DNA of 47,193 bases, taken from the NCBI GenBank assembly GCA_964460655.1, contig CAYWSH010000012.1:1-47193 (forward strand), read 5' to 3'. This document shows positions 1-8,227 of this stretch, piece after piece. This DNA is from CAVUAF01 sp964460655. GTDB taxonomy: Bacteria > Acidobacteriota > Terriglobia > Terriglobales > Acidobacteriaceae. How positions within the stretch are numbered: the first letter of the stretch is position 1; each line of letters begins with the position of its first letter. The notes under the pieces were generated by a model. It made no database searches and was not told the DNA's origin. It saw only the letters and a program-made list of their open reading frames with translations. The position numbers were made by a program, and so were the translations under genes.

Positions 1-2
1 GC

Positions 3-1415
3 CACGGCCACAGCGAGGTTGACGATCCGACCGTCACGCAGCCGCTGCTCTACAAAGCGATCGAAGCGCGCGAGCCGACGTACGTTGTCTACGCGCAGCA
101 GCTCGGCGTTGATCCTGCTGACACGGTGAATGCCGTCCGCGCCGCGCTCGGCGAAGCGCAAAAGGTCGCGCAGCAGTACACCAAGAAGCCAACGATGGCG
201 ACGCTCCCGGATTACTGGTCGCGCTTCCAGGGCGGCCGCTACAAGCCGGAGTTCGACGTCGCGACCGGCGTCACGCGTGCCGACCTGGCGACTCTCGGGC
301 CGAAGCTGACCGCAGCGCCTGCCGACTTTCACGTCCACCCGAAGATCCAGAAGTTGTTACAGCAACGCGCCGAGATGGCTGCCGGCAAGCGCGCCGTGGA
401 TTACGGCATGGCCGAAGCGCTCGCCTTCGCGACCTTGCTCACGAATGGCGTACCCGTCCGCCTGAGCGGGCAGGATTCGCGCCGCGGCACCTTCAATCAG
501 CGGCACTCGGTGCTGGTCGACATCGAGAACGAGAAGGAATACGTCCCGCTGCAGCACGTGGGCGACGGCCAGGAACGCTGCGAGATCTTCAACTCCATCC
601 TGTCGGAAGCGGCGGTGATGGGCTTCGAATACGGCTACAGCCGCGACTTTCCCGAGACGCTCGTGCTGTGGGAGGCGCAGTTCGGCGACTTCGCCAACGG
701 CGCGCAGATCATCATCGACCAGTTCGTCAGTTCGGGCGAAGACAAATGGGGCCTGCTTTCCGGCCTCGTGCTGTTGCTGCCGCACGGCTACGAAGGCCAG
801 GGCCCGGAACACTCGAGCGCGCGCATCGAACGCTATTTGCAACTGGCGGCGCGCGACAATTTCCAGATCTGCCAGCCTTCGACCGCGGCGCAGTATTTTC
901 ATCTGCTACGGCGGCAGGCGTTGCGCCCGTGGCGCAAGCCGCTGGTGGTCTTTACGCCGAAGAGCATGCTGCGGCATCCGGCCGCGTCCTCCAAGATCGA
1001 GGAGTTCGAGCGCGAGCGTTTCCTCAACGTTGTGCCCGACGCCGACGTGCAGGACGCGAAGCGCGTCCTGCTCTGCACCGGCAAGATCGGCCACGAGCTA
1101 CGCGTGGAGCGCCAGAAGCGCAAGGACACCGCGACCGCGATCCTCTTCCTCGACCAGATGTACCCGTGGCCCGAGCAGGAATTGACCGCGGCGCTGGCGC
1201 AGCATCCGGCGGCGCACGACATCGTGTGGGTGCAGGAAGAGCCGTCCAACATGGGTGCGCACTCTTACATCATGCCGCGCCTGCGGCGTTTGGCCGGCGA
1301 CCGCGCCGTGCGCGCAGTGAAGCGCTCGGCGAGCGCCAGCCCAGCCACGGGCTCAGCCAAAGCGCACGAACTCGAGCAGAAGACGCTGATCCAGCTGGCG
1401 TTTGGGATCGAGTAA
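3..1415 (+). CDS. sucA: 2-oxoglutarate dehydrogenase E1 component, C-terminal part (5' truncated by window)
   Basis: Thiamine-diphosphate-dependent E1 subunit of the 2-oxoglutarate dehydrogenase complex, which decarboxylates 2-oxoglutarate in the TCA cycle and passes the succinyl group to E2 lipoamide. The frame is open from base 3, so the start lies outside the window; about 470 C-terminal residues are visible, against 800-950 for the whole protein. The visible part begins in the conserved GHSEVDDPTVTQP segment (GHNEGDEP.FTQP in the family). It continues through the transketolase-like pyrimidine-binding domain (LSGQDSRRGTFNQRH, LPHGYEGQGPEHSSARIER) and ends with the typical RSASASPATGS tail. 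A GTG at 126 is internal and not a start. The gene converges on the protease gene at 1502, with a large hairpin between them. Identification is firm; whether sucB follows elsewhere cannot be seen. Confidence 0.96.
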   Translation, partial: HGHSEVDDPTVTQPLLYKAIEAREPTYVVYAQQLGVDPADTVNAVRAALGEAQKVAQQYTKKPTMATLPDYWSRFQGGRYKPEFDVATGVTRADLATLGPKLTAAPADFHVHPKIQKLLQQRAEMAAGKRAVDYGMAEALAFATLLTNGVPVRLSGQDSRRGTFNQRHSVLVDIENEKEYVPLQHVGDGQERCEIFNSILSEAAVMGFEYGYSRDFPETLVLWEAQFGDFANGAQIIIDQFVSSGEDKWGLLSGLVLLLPHGYEGQGPEHSSARIERYLQLAARDNFQICQPSTAAQYFHLLRRQALRPWRKPLVVFTPKSMLRHPAASSKIEEFERERFLNVVPDADVQDAKRVLLCTGKIGHELRVERQKRKDTATAILFLDQMYPWPEQELTAALAQHPAAHDIVWVQEEPSNMGAHSYIMPRLRRLAGDRAVRAVKRSASASPATGSAKAHELEQKTLIQLAFGIE

Positions 1416-1497
1416 GTACGTCAGTGCATCGGTACATCAGTACGCCAGGAGCCGAACTTCTCCTGATGTACTGATGCACTGATGTACTGACGTACTT
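1414..1497. repeat. 84-bp imperfect inverted repeat, likely bidirectional terminator or mobile intergenic element
   Basis: Arms 1414-1451 and 1460-1497 (38 bp each) are inverted copies around an 8-nt loop (CCGAACTT). Comparing the arms by eye, 33 of 38 positions pair and all five differences are transitions; three of these still pair as G-U in the plus-strand RNA. Each arm is itself built from short direct repeats of the type TACATCAGT/TGCATCAGT. It begins inside the sucA stop codon and ends 4 bp before the stop of the opposing gene, so it could terminate or protect both convergent mRNAs. There is no T-tract directly after the stem, only TTCTTCTTA on the plus side. Confidence 0.85.
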
Positions 1498-1501
1498 CTT
1501 C

Positions 1502-3952
1502 TTAGATCGGCGGCCCCACCGGCGCGCCGCTCGGACGCAGGTGCGGCACGTTGCTCTTGGGATCGCGCCGGAAGAGTTCGATCTCGCGCGCGATGTAGCG
1601 CAGCGCAGGTGATGGATGCGTTGTCAGCCCCGCCTTCACCGCCTGCTCGACCGCATCCACGCCGTACCAGCCCATTGCCCGCGCGCCACCGGTAGCGTTT
1701 TCGTCCACCGCCAGGCGCATCAAGCGCTCGGTCACTTCAGTCTGTACGACTTCCGCTAACCCCGGCCCTGCGCCAGCCGGAAACGCGGCGCGCACCAACG
1801 CGTCCACGACCTCGCGCGGGCCGAGCTGTCCCGGATCTGCATGCTGCAGGGTGCGCAGGCGCGTAAGTCTTGCCGGCTCGAGCAGCCCGCCCACCACGAT
1901 CTCGCACACAAAGCGCGCGGCATCGCTGGGGTTGAAAACGTAACCGGCACTCGAGCGGAAGCGCTCCGGATCGCCGCCCTCATTCGGCACGGGCGCGAGC
2001 AGCTTCCACAGGTCCGGCCGTACTTCCAGGGTTGCAGGTTGCAGCTGCGACATCAGCATCTGCAACGCCTCGCGCTGTTGTGCCGCGGGCCACGGCTTGA
2101 CGGGATCCTGCGTATCGCCTTTGAGTGCCAGCGGGATCTTCGCGCTGCCGATCACGTTCACCGCCGCGCCGAGCGCGTACTGGTGGAAAGCGTAGATGAG
2201 CGCGAAGCGCGACGTCAGGTCGGCCCACGGCTCCCCGCGCTGCACGTTGCGCTCGCCGTAATTCTTCAGCAGCGCCGCGCGCACCGGGATCACTTGCTTC
2301 AGCCACGTCACGGGATCAGGACCGTCGTCGTACGAATTCCAGCGCGGATCTTCGGTGTTCGCCCACACCACGCCCTGCTGGATGCCGCGCTGCACGATGG
2401 CGTTGAGCCGTGTCTTTTCAAGTTTCGCGTTGATGTCGGTGCTGTAGCCCCACTCGATCGCCAGCTTGTCATAGGAGCCGACGCCCTGCATGTACGCGTC
2501 GCTGAGGTCGGGCGTGCCGTCGGCGCGGATGGCGATGCGCGGCGCGTAGTAATCCATGACCGAACCGCGCCCGAAGGTGCTGGCGGCGAAGTTGTGCGCC
2601 AGGCCAAGCACGTGGCCCATCTCGTGGCAGGTGAGCAGCGCGAGCCGGCGCAACATGCTCTCTTCTTCGCTGAGTCGCGGATCGACGGCGTCGAGCGGCG
2701 CAAACAGGTCGAACGCATCTTCGTCGTACTCGGGCGCGAGCGTCGAGGCCCAGTAGTTGTGCACCGTGCGCATGCGGTGTGAATCGAGCTGCACCACGGC
2801 GTGGATGATCTCGCCGGTGCGCGGATCGGCGTGCGACTGGCCGACCGACCAGCCGCGTCCGCTGCGGTTCGTCCATTGGATCGTGGGATAGCGCACGTCC
2901 ATCGGATCGGCATCGGCGGGCAAGTCTTCGACGCGCAACGCGTTCTTGAAGCCGGCTTGCGCGAACGCGTCATTCCACCACAACGCACCCTTGCGCACCC
3001 ACGAGCGCAGCGGTTCGGCGATCGCCGGATCGAGATAAAACACGATCGGCTTCACCGGCTCACTCATGGCAGCGCTCGGGTCTTTCTTCTGCAGACGCCA
3101 GCGATTGACCAGGCGGCGGATGGGCGGCTCGTTGAACTTCTGCGAGAAGTCCCAGAAGTTGCCGCCGAAGAAGCCGATGCGCGGATCGCGCTCGCGGACT
3201 TCGTAGCCCGCCTCAGGCAGCGCGACGAGCGAATGATGTTCACGCACGGTGAGGGCATGCGCATTCGGCTGGTTGAAGCCGCCACTCGGCGTATCGGAGA
3301 TGAATGTGAGCATGCCTTCCATCTCGGTATTGAGCGGGAAAGTGCGCGTGTGGTCCATGTCCACGATGCTGCGCTGGTCGTCGAGCCGCCACGCTGCGCC
3401 TGCGGCAGCCGGGCGCTGCTGCGTGAGGGCGGCGTTCAATCGCTGTGGCTGACGCAGCTGGTCGAGCAGACCGACTGCATCGCGCAGGATCATAGGATTT
3501 GCGTTCACCAGCAGCTTGCCGTCCTGCTCGGCTTCGACTGTGAGCGAAACGAGCACAGACGTCGGGAAGCTAAGCTCGACCGAGCGTTTCAGGTCAGCCG
3601 AGCCGTTCTCCGCGCGGAAGCCTTCGTTGCGCTGGATGAGGAGCACGCGATTGCCGGCGCGGCGGAACTCGCACAGCGCTGCCGGACCGAAACTGCTGCG
3701 GTCGGCGGCCATATCGAGCGAACCGACACCGCTGCCGAGTCCGGTGAAGTACAGGAACTGGCGCTCGAGCACCTGCGGCGAGAGTTCCAGCAGCAAGTCG
3801 CCACGGCGCGCGTCGAAATAAAACGGAATGAAACCGTCATGACGCTGCAGATTGGCGGTGCGGGCAGCGAACGACTGCGCTTCGGGGCGCTGCGGGGCGT
3901 TTTGCGCGAATGTGAAAGCAGAAAGGATGATGCAGGCGAAAGCTCGCTTCAT
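1502..3952 (-). CDS. Secreted zinc-dependent metalloprotease (DUF5117/DUF5118/DUF4953-type)
   Basis: Predicted exported metallopeptidase of 816 aa. It starts with a Sec signal peptide (MKRAFACIILSAFTFAQ). The metzincin zinc site HEMGHVLGLAH covers residues 443-453, with His443, His447 and His453 as zinc ligands and Glu444 as catalytic base. It is followed by a Met-turn-like SVMDYY. The long N-terminal half and C-terminal extension, and the total of about 800 residues, fit the zinc-dependent metalloprotease family annotated with DUF5117, DUF5118 and DUF4953, common in Acidobacteria, Bacteroidetes and Proteobacteria; domain names are from memory. The ATG is preceded by a GGGA at suitable distance. 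The substrate is unknown. It appears monocistronic, facing sucA and with a repeat-containing spacer upstream. Confidence 0.9.
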   Translation of the reverse strand: MKRAFACIILSAFTFAQNAPQRPEAQSFAARTANLQRHDGFIPFYFDARRGDLLLELSPQVLERQFLYFTGLGSGVGSLDMAADRSSFGPAALCEFRRAGNRVLLIQRNEGFRAENGSADLKRSVELSFPTSVLVSLTVEAEQDGKLLVNANPMILRDAVGLLDQLRQPQRLNAALTQQRPAAAGAAWRLDDQRSIVDMDHTRTFPLNTEMEGMLTFISDTPSGGFNQPNAHALTVREHHSLVALPEAGYEVRERDPRIGFFGGNFWDFSQKFNEPPIRRLVNRWRLQKKDPSAAMSEPVKPIVFYLDPAIAEPLRSWVRKGALWWNDAFAQAGFKNALRVEDLPADADPMDVRYPTIQWTNRSGRGWSVGQSHADPRTGEIIHAVVQLDSHRMRTVHNYWASTLAPEYDEDAFDLFAPLDAVDPRLSEEESMLRRLALLTCHEMGHVLGLAHNFAASTFGRGSVMDYYAPRIAIRADGTPDLSDAYMQGVGSYDKLAIEWGYSTDINAKLEKTRLNAIVQRGIQQGVVWANTEDPRWNSYDDGPDPVTWLKQVIPVRAALLKNYGERNVQRGEPWADLTSRFALIYAFHQYALGAAVNVIGSAKIPLALKGDTQDPVKPWPAAQQREALQMLMSQLQPATLEVRPDLWKLLAPVPNEGGDPERFRSSAGYVFNPSDAARFVCEIVVGGLLEPARLTRLRTLQHADPGQLGPREVVDALVRAAFPAGAGPGLAEVVQTEVTERLMRLAVDENATGGARAMGWYGVDAVEQAVKAGLTTHPSPALRYIAREIELFRRDPKSNVPHLRPSGAPVGPPI

Positions 3953-4021
3953 GTCGGTTCCCGGCGGTGAAGTGAAGAGCGGGGAATTGTACAGCGCAAG
4001 CGCGAGTCGTGCTGCGTGCGT

Positions 4022-4136
4022 GATCGGCGAAATCTGCGCGATGTTGTCTGCGTAATCTGCGGTTTAAGACTTTGTCGCCTTACTGATAAAACCTTAAACC
4101 GCAGATTTCGCGGATTGTGCGCAGATTTCGCAGATG
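4022..4136. repeat. Imperfect inverted repeat built from AATCTGCG units
   Basis: The 268-bp spacer 3953-4220 holds a long interrupted palindrome. The inner arms AATCTGCGGTTTAAG (4054-4068) and CTTAAACCGCAGATT (4093-4107) are perfect over 15 bp around a 24-nt loop. The outer arms GCGAAATCTGCGC (4027-4039) and GCGCAGATTTCGC (4119-4131) are perfect over 13 bp. The connecting segments differ by about 3 nt in length. The unit resembles short GC/AT-mixed intergenic repeats I recall from soil Acidobacteria and Verrucomicrobia genomes, but copy number cannot be checked here. The rest of the spacer shows no other gene or clear promoter. Confidence 0.75.
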
Positions 4137-4220
4137 CTGTCTTGTCGAAGCCCGTCCGCAGGCCCGCGCGACGCCGCTATCGAGCCCCTAGCGCGCCATG
4201 CGAAAATGTAGGGAGTCTCT

Positions 4221-5438
4221 ATGCTCTTCGTCTCGCTCATCCGCGAAGGCTCGCGTTTCCTGGTGCGCAACAAGCTGCGCAGCGCGCTCACGGTGCTGGG
4301 CATCATGATCGGCATCGGCGCGGTGATCTGCGTGGTGGCCATCGGCAACGCCGGTTCGCAGCAGATCCAGCAACAGTTGCAGAACCTGGGCGAGAATCTG
4401 GTATGGGTCGAAGCCGGCGGCCGGGCGCCGAACGGTGTGCGCACCGGCACACACGGCACCAAGACGTTGGTGATCGCGGATGCCGACGCCATCCGCACAC
4501 AGGTGTCGTTGATCAAGGCGGTGTCGCCACAGAGCGACGGCCGCGTCCAGACCGTCTACGGCAACAGCAACTGGAGCACGCAATACCGCGGCGAGGGGAC
4601 CAGCTATCTGGACATCAAGCGCTGGCAGCTCTCGTCGGGCGCCATGTTCAGCGAAGACGACGTGGACCACGCGCGCGAGGTCTGCCTGCTGGGGAACAGC
4701 GTGAAAGATCGTCTTTTCGGCGCCGAAGACCCGCTGGGCAAGGTCGTGCGCGTGAATTCACTACCGTGCCAGGTGGTGGGGACACTGGCGCCGCACGGGT
4801 TCTCGTCGTTCGGCCAGGACCAGGACGACTTCATCCTGCTGCCGTACACCACCGCGATGAAGAAACTGAACGGCCAGACCTGGCTCGATGACGTGATGTG
4901 CTCGGCCGTATCGCAAGACAGCGCGGACCTCGCCAAACAGCAGGTCACCGATTTATTGCGTGAGCGGCACCGCATCCGCCCCGGTCAGCCCGACGACTTC
5001 AATGTGCGCTCGCCCGAAGAGCAGATCGAGATCCAGCTGCAGGCCAGCGAGACGTTCACGCTCTTCCTGGTGAGCATCGCCTCGGTGTCGCTGCTGGTGG
5101 GCGGCATCGGCATCATGAACATCATGCTGGTCTCGGTGACCGAGCGCACGCGCGAGATCGGCATCCGGCTCGCCGTGGGCGCCACCGAGACGAACATCCA
5201 GGCGCAGTTCCTGGGTGAAGCCGTTCTGCTCAGCCTGTTCGGCGGGACGCTGGGCGTACTCGTGGGACTGGTCGGCTCGGTCGGGATCGGCCGCGCCTTG
5301 GAATGGAACGTTGCCATCTCACCCGGTTCGGTGGTCGTGGCGGCAGCATTTTCCATCGCCGTGGGCGTGTTTTTCGGCTACTACCCCGCGCGCAAAGCGG
5401 CCGCCCTCGACCCCATCGAAGCCCTGCGGTTTGAGTAG
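4221..5438 (+). CDS. ABC transporter permease, MacB/FtsX type (first of two)
   Basis: Integral inner-membrane permease of 405 aa with the MacB architecture but no ATPase domain. It has an N-terminal helix (about residues 20-43), a large periplasmic MacB_PCD-like domain (about 45-270), then an FtsX domain with three helices. The hallmark LLVGGIGIMNIMLVSVTERT is followed by REIGIRLAVGA, and the end is YPARKAAALDPIEALRFE. These are family signatures of mechanotransmission-type ABC exporters. The start ATG follows AGGGAG at good spacing. It is the first gene of a co-directional run with three adaptors, another permease and a TolC-like protein; 169 bp separate it from the first adaptor, including a possible weak terminator. 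No nucleotide-binding partner is encoded in the run, so the ATPase must come from elsewhere if it works as an exporter. The substrate is unknown. Confidence 0.9.
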   Translation: MLFVSLIREGSRFLVRNKLRSALTVLGIMIGIGAVICVVAIGNAGSQQIQQQLQNLGENLVWVEAGGRAPNGVRTGTHGTKTLVIADADAIRTQVSLIKAVSPQSDGRVQTVYGNSNWSTQYRGEGTSYLDIKRWQLSSGAMFSEDDVDHAREVCLLGNSVKDRLFGAEDPLGKVVRVNSLPCQVVGTLAPHGFSSFGQDQDDFILLPYTTAMKKLNGQTWLDDVMCSAVSQDSADLAKQQVTDLLRERHRIRPGQPDDFNVRSPEEQIEIQLQASETFTLFLVSIASVSLLVGGIGIMNIMLVSVTERTREIGIRLAVGATETNIQAQFLGEAVLLSLFGGTLGVLVGLVGSVGIGRALEWNVAISPGSVVVAAAFSIAVGVFFGYYPARKAAALDPIEALRFE

Positions 5439-5522
5439 AATCTGCTGCAAAAAACAGCGCAACAATCCACGGCTTGCGATGTCTTACAGGCAGGGCTTAG
5501 GGGCTACATTGCCGCAAATCTA

Positions 5523-5547
5523 GGCTAGACTGCTAGCCGGGTTTTTT
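5523..5547 (+). terminator. Possible weak intrinsic terminator / attenuator between permease and adaptor genes
   Basis: GGCTAG (5523-5528) and CTAGCC (5533-5538) form a perfect 6-bp stem with a 4-nt loop. GGG and six Ts (5542-5547) follow. The three Gs between stem and T-tract make it suboptimal. It lies about 85 bp after the permease stop and 60 bp before the first adaptor gene, so it might reduce read-through between the first permease and the rest of the operon. Confidence 0.4.
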
Positions 5548-5607
5548 GGGTCGTTTTTAGGGTCTCAAGGCGCTATCCATCCGGGTTTTCAATCGTCTGT
5601 GAGGAAC

Positions 5608-6966
5608 ATGCGGGACTTTACGGTCAATACGGGTGCGTTCGCCGTCGCGGCGCCCCCCAGTCTGGCCCCCGTCCCGGAGTCCCAACCGGCTCCGCCCCTT
5701 GAGGCGCCGGCGCCGCCGCCCTCCCATCGGGCCAGGAACATCGCGCTGGCCGTGGCGGTCGTGCTCATCGCCGGCGTGCTTTATCTCTGGCGCGGCACCG
5801 CCACCGCTACGCAAACCACGACGATCCTGCGCACGGCCGTGGTCGAACGGCGCGACATGGTGCGTACGCTGCGCGTGAACGGCACCATTGAGGCGACGCA
5901 GTCGTACCTGGTCGCAGCGCCGCAGCTGACTGGCGGCGGGCTCAATTCGCTTGTCATCACCAAGCTGATCCGTGCGGGCACGCCGGTGAAGAAAGGCGAC
6001 CTGCTCGTGGAGTTCGACCGCCAGCAACAGATCAACAACGCGCTCGACCGCCGCACGGACTTTAAAGACCTCGAAGAGCAGATCCGGAAGAAACAGGCTG
6101 ACCAGGCCTATACGCGAGCCAAAGACGACACCGAACTGAAGCAGGCGGACGATGCCCTGCGCGCCGCCGAGTTCGAGATGCAGCGCAACGAGGTCGTCTC
6201 CAAGATCGACGCCGAGAAGAACCAGGAGAACCTGGAAGAGGCCAAAGCGCGGCTGGCGCAACTGCGCCAGACTTACGACCTGAAGCGCCGCGCGGCGCGC
6301 TCCGAGCTGCGCATCCTCGAGATCCAGCGCGACCGTGCGCGCAACGCCATGGTGCACGCCGAGAACAACGCCAAGAAGATGTCGATCGCGTCGCCTCTCG
6401 GCGGCGTGGTCGTGCTCAACACCATCTGGAAGGGCAGCAACATGGGCGAGGTGCAGGAAGGCGACGAAGTCCGCGCCGGCGTGCCGTTCCTGCAAGTGAT
6501 GGACCCGAATTCCATGCAGGTGCGCGCCAAGGTGAACCAGGCGGACGTCGGGAGGTTCGAAGTCGGCCAGACGGTGCAGGTGCGGATGGATGCGTATCCC
6601 GATATCGCCCTGCCGGGCAAGGTGGAGCGCATCGCGCGCATCGGCGCCAGCAGCCAGTTCTCGAATCGCGTGCGGAACTTCGTCGTCGTGTTCTCCATCC
6701 AGGGAACATCGCCGCGCCTGATGCCCGACCTTTCCTCCGCTGTGGACATTGAACTGGGGCGCGTGCAGCAGGCGCTCGTCGTGCCGCGCGATGCATTGGT
6801 GACGGAAGGCGAAGCAGCGTTCGTCTGGGTGCGCGACGGGCGCGGCTTCCGCAAGCAGCCGATCCGCGTGGTCATGACGAGCGGCTCGGAAGCGGCCATC
6901 GAAGGCGCGAACGCCGGTGACGTGGTCGAGCGCAACCCGCCTACGTCCCAGGCAGGTACATCATGA
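5608..6966 (+). CDS. HlyD/MacA-type membrane fusion protein (adaptor 1)
   Basis: Periplasmic adaptor of a tripartite efflux system, 452 aa from the ATG at 5608. A GTG at 5599 in the same frame is an alternative; GAGGA lies immediately before the ATG, so the spacing is short. An unusual proline/alanine-rich N-tail of about 43 residues precedes a single membrane anchor (about 45-60). The lipoyl/barrel-sandwich halves flank a long coiled-coil hairpin rich in Lys, Glu, Gln and Arg (about 150-255). A beta-barrel/membrane-proximal region follows (AKVNQADVGRFEVGQTVQV). The lack of a cleavable signal suggests anchoring to the inner membrane with the tail in the cytosol. Its TGA overlaps the next start codon (ATGA), indicating translational coupling with adaptor 2. 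Confidence 0.88.
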   Translation: MRDFTVNTGAFAVAAPPSLAPVPESQPAPPLEAPAPPPSHRARNIALAVAVVLIAGVLYLWRGTATATQTTTILRTAVVERRDMVRTLRVNGTIEATQSYLVAAPQLTGGGLNSLVITKLIRAGTPVKKGDLLVEFDRQQQINNALDRRTDFKDLEEQIRKKQADQAYTRAKDDTELKQADDALRAAEFEMQRNEVVSKIDAEKNQENLEEAKARLAQLRQTYDLKRRAARSELRILEIQRDRARNAMVHAENNAKKMSIASPLGGVVVLNTIWKGSNMGEVQEGDEVRAGVPFLQVMDPNSMQVRAKVNQADVGRFEVGQTVQVRMDAYPDIALPGKVERIARIGASSQFSNRVRNFVVVFSIQGTSPRLMPDLSSAVDIELGRVQQALVVPRDALVTEGEAAFVWVRDGRGFRKQPIRVVMTSGSEAAIEGANAGDVVERNPPTSQAGTS

Positions 6967-8216
6967 GCCCGCGGCAAAGCTTCGCGCGCAAATGGACGCT
7001 TCGCGTGGTGCTGCCCGTGCTCGTGCTGGCGGGCGCCGGGTATGGCGCTCTGCGCCTGCGGCGGCAACCGGTCCTGGTCCCGACGGCCGACGTGCTGCGC
7101 GGTGAATTCGTTGACTACACCCAACTGCGCGGTGAAGTGAAGGCGCAGAAGTCCGTCATTCTCTCGGCGCCGTCGAACGCGGGCGACCTGCAGATCGTCA
7201 AGCTCGCCAAGAACGGCTCTGCGGTGAAGCCGGGAGACGTCGTCGTCATATTCGACGCGACCGACCTCAACCGCCGCCTGGACCAGACAAGGACCGACCT
7301 GAAGCAGGCGGAAGCCGAGATCGCCCGCGTGCGCGCCCAGGGTCGCCTGATCCAGGAGCAGGACGCCACCGATTTCGCCAAGGCAAAGTTCGACGTGGAG
7401 CGCGCGCGGCTCGACGCCAGCAAGCAGGAGATCCTCTCGGTCATCGACGGCGAGAAGAGCAAGCTCGCGCTGGCCGACAAGGAGCAAAAACAGAAAGAGA
7501 TCGAACAGAAGCTCAAGTCGGATGACCAAAGCATGCAGGCCGATGTGAACAGCCGCACGCTGAAGCGCGACAAAGCGCTCTTCGATGTGCGGCGCGGCGA
7601 GAAGAACATCGCCAACATGGTGGTGAAGGCGCCGGTGCCGGGCATGGTCACGCTGCTCGAGAACTGGCGCGCCGGCAACTTCAACAGCGCGCCTGAATGG
7701 CGCGAAGGCGATCGCGCCTGGCCGGGTGCCGGCATCATCGAACTGCCGGACCTGACCAAGATCAACGTGGTCGCGCCGCTGGAAGAGATCGATCGCGGCC
7801 GCCTGAAGACCGGGCAGGAAGTCATCATTCGCGTCGATGCCGTGCCCGACAAGGAATTCCGGGGCGTCGTGCAGGAGATCAGTCCGCTCACCAAGCAGGA
7901 TTTCTCCATCTGGCCGCCGACCAAGAACTTCAGCATGACGATCGAATTGAAGAGCACCGATGCGCGCCTCCGCCCGGGAATGAGCGCTTCGGCACGCGTT
8001 GCCGTGGACAAGCTCGGCGACGCCATCACCGTGCCGGCCGAAGCCGTGTTCCAGCGCCTGGGGCACAGCGTGGCGTACGTGCTGCACGGTTCCACGTTCG
8101 AAGAGCGCACGGTCGAGGTGGCGCGGCGCGGGAACGGAAAATGTGTCATCACCAGCGGGCTGAAGCCGGGCGAGAAGGTGGCGACCAAAGACCCCACGCT
8201 GGAGCCCAAGTCGTAA
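6963..8216 (+). CDS. HlyD-type membrane fusion protein (adaptor 2)
   Basis: Second periplasmic adaptor, 417 aa, starting at the ATG that overlaps the previous stop by 4 nt. It has an N-terminal membrane anchor (about residues 13-31), a split lipoyl/barrel-sandwich domain (VILSAPSNAGDLQIVKLAKNG early, VVKAPVPGMVTLLENW later), a Lys/Glu-rich coiled-coil region (about 100-210), and a beta-barrel/MP domain containing LRPGMSASARVAVD, typical of HlyD_D23/RND-like adaptors. It is clearly related to adaptors 1 and 3 but not a recent duplicate: anchors, hairpins and loop lengths differ. It is probably co-translated with adaptor 1 and separated from adaptor 3 by 11 bp. Confidence 0.88.
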   Translation: MSPRQSFARKWTLRVVLPVLVLAGAGYGALRLRRQPVLVPTADVLRGEFVDYTQLRGEVKAQKSVILSAPSNAGDLQIVKLAKNGSAVKPGDVVVIFDATDLNRRLDQTRTDLKQAEAEIARVRAQGRLIQEQDATDFAKAKFDVERARLDASKQEILSVIDGEKSKLALADKEQKQKEIEQKLKSDDQSMQADVNSRTLKRDKALFDVRRGEKNIANMVVKAPVPGMVTLLENWRAGNFNSAPEWREGDRAWPGAGIIELPDLTKINVVAPLEEIDRGRLKTGQEVIIRVDAVPDKEFRGVVQEISPLTKQDFSIWPPTKNFSMTIELKSTDARLRPGMSASARVAVDKLGDAITVPAEAVFQRLGHSVAYVLHGSTFEERTVEVARRGNGKCVITSGLKPGEKVATKDPTLEPKS

Positions 8217-8227
8217 TAGAAGACGTC

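Noticed and set aside
1414..1497. A tRNA or CRISPR-like repeat in the sucA/protease spacer
   Set aside because: The region is one inverted repeat with internal short repeats; no cloverleaf, no CCA end and no regular spacer units.
6273..8087. 604-residue minus-strand open frame over the adaptors
   Set aside because: Antisense to two adaptor genes with well supported frames and ATGA coupling; no protein-like features.
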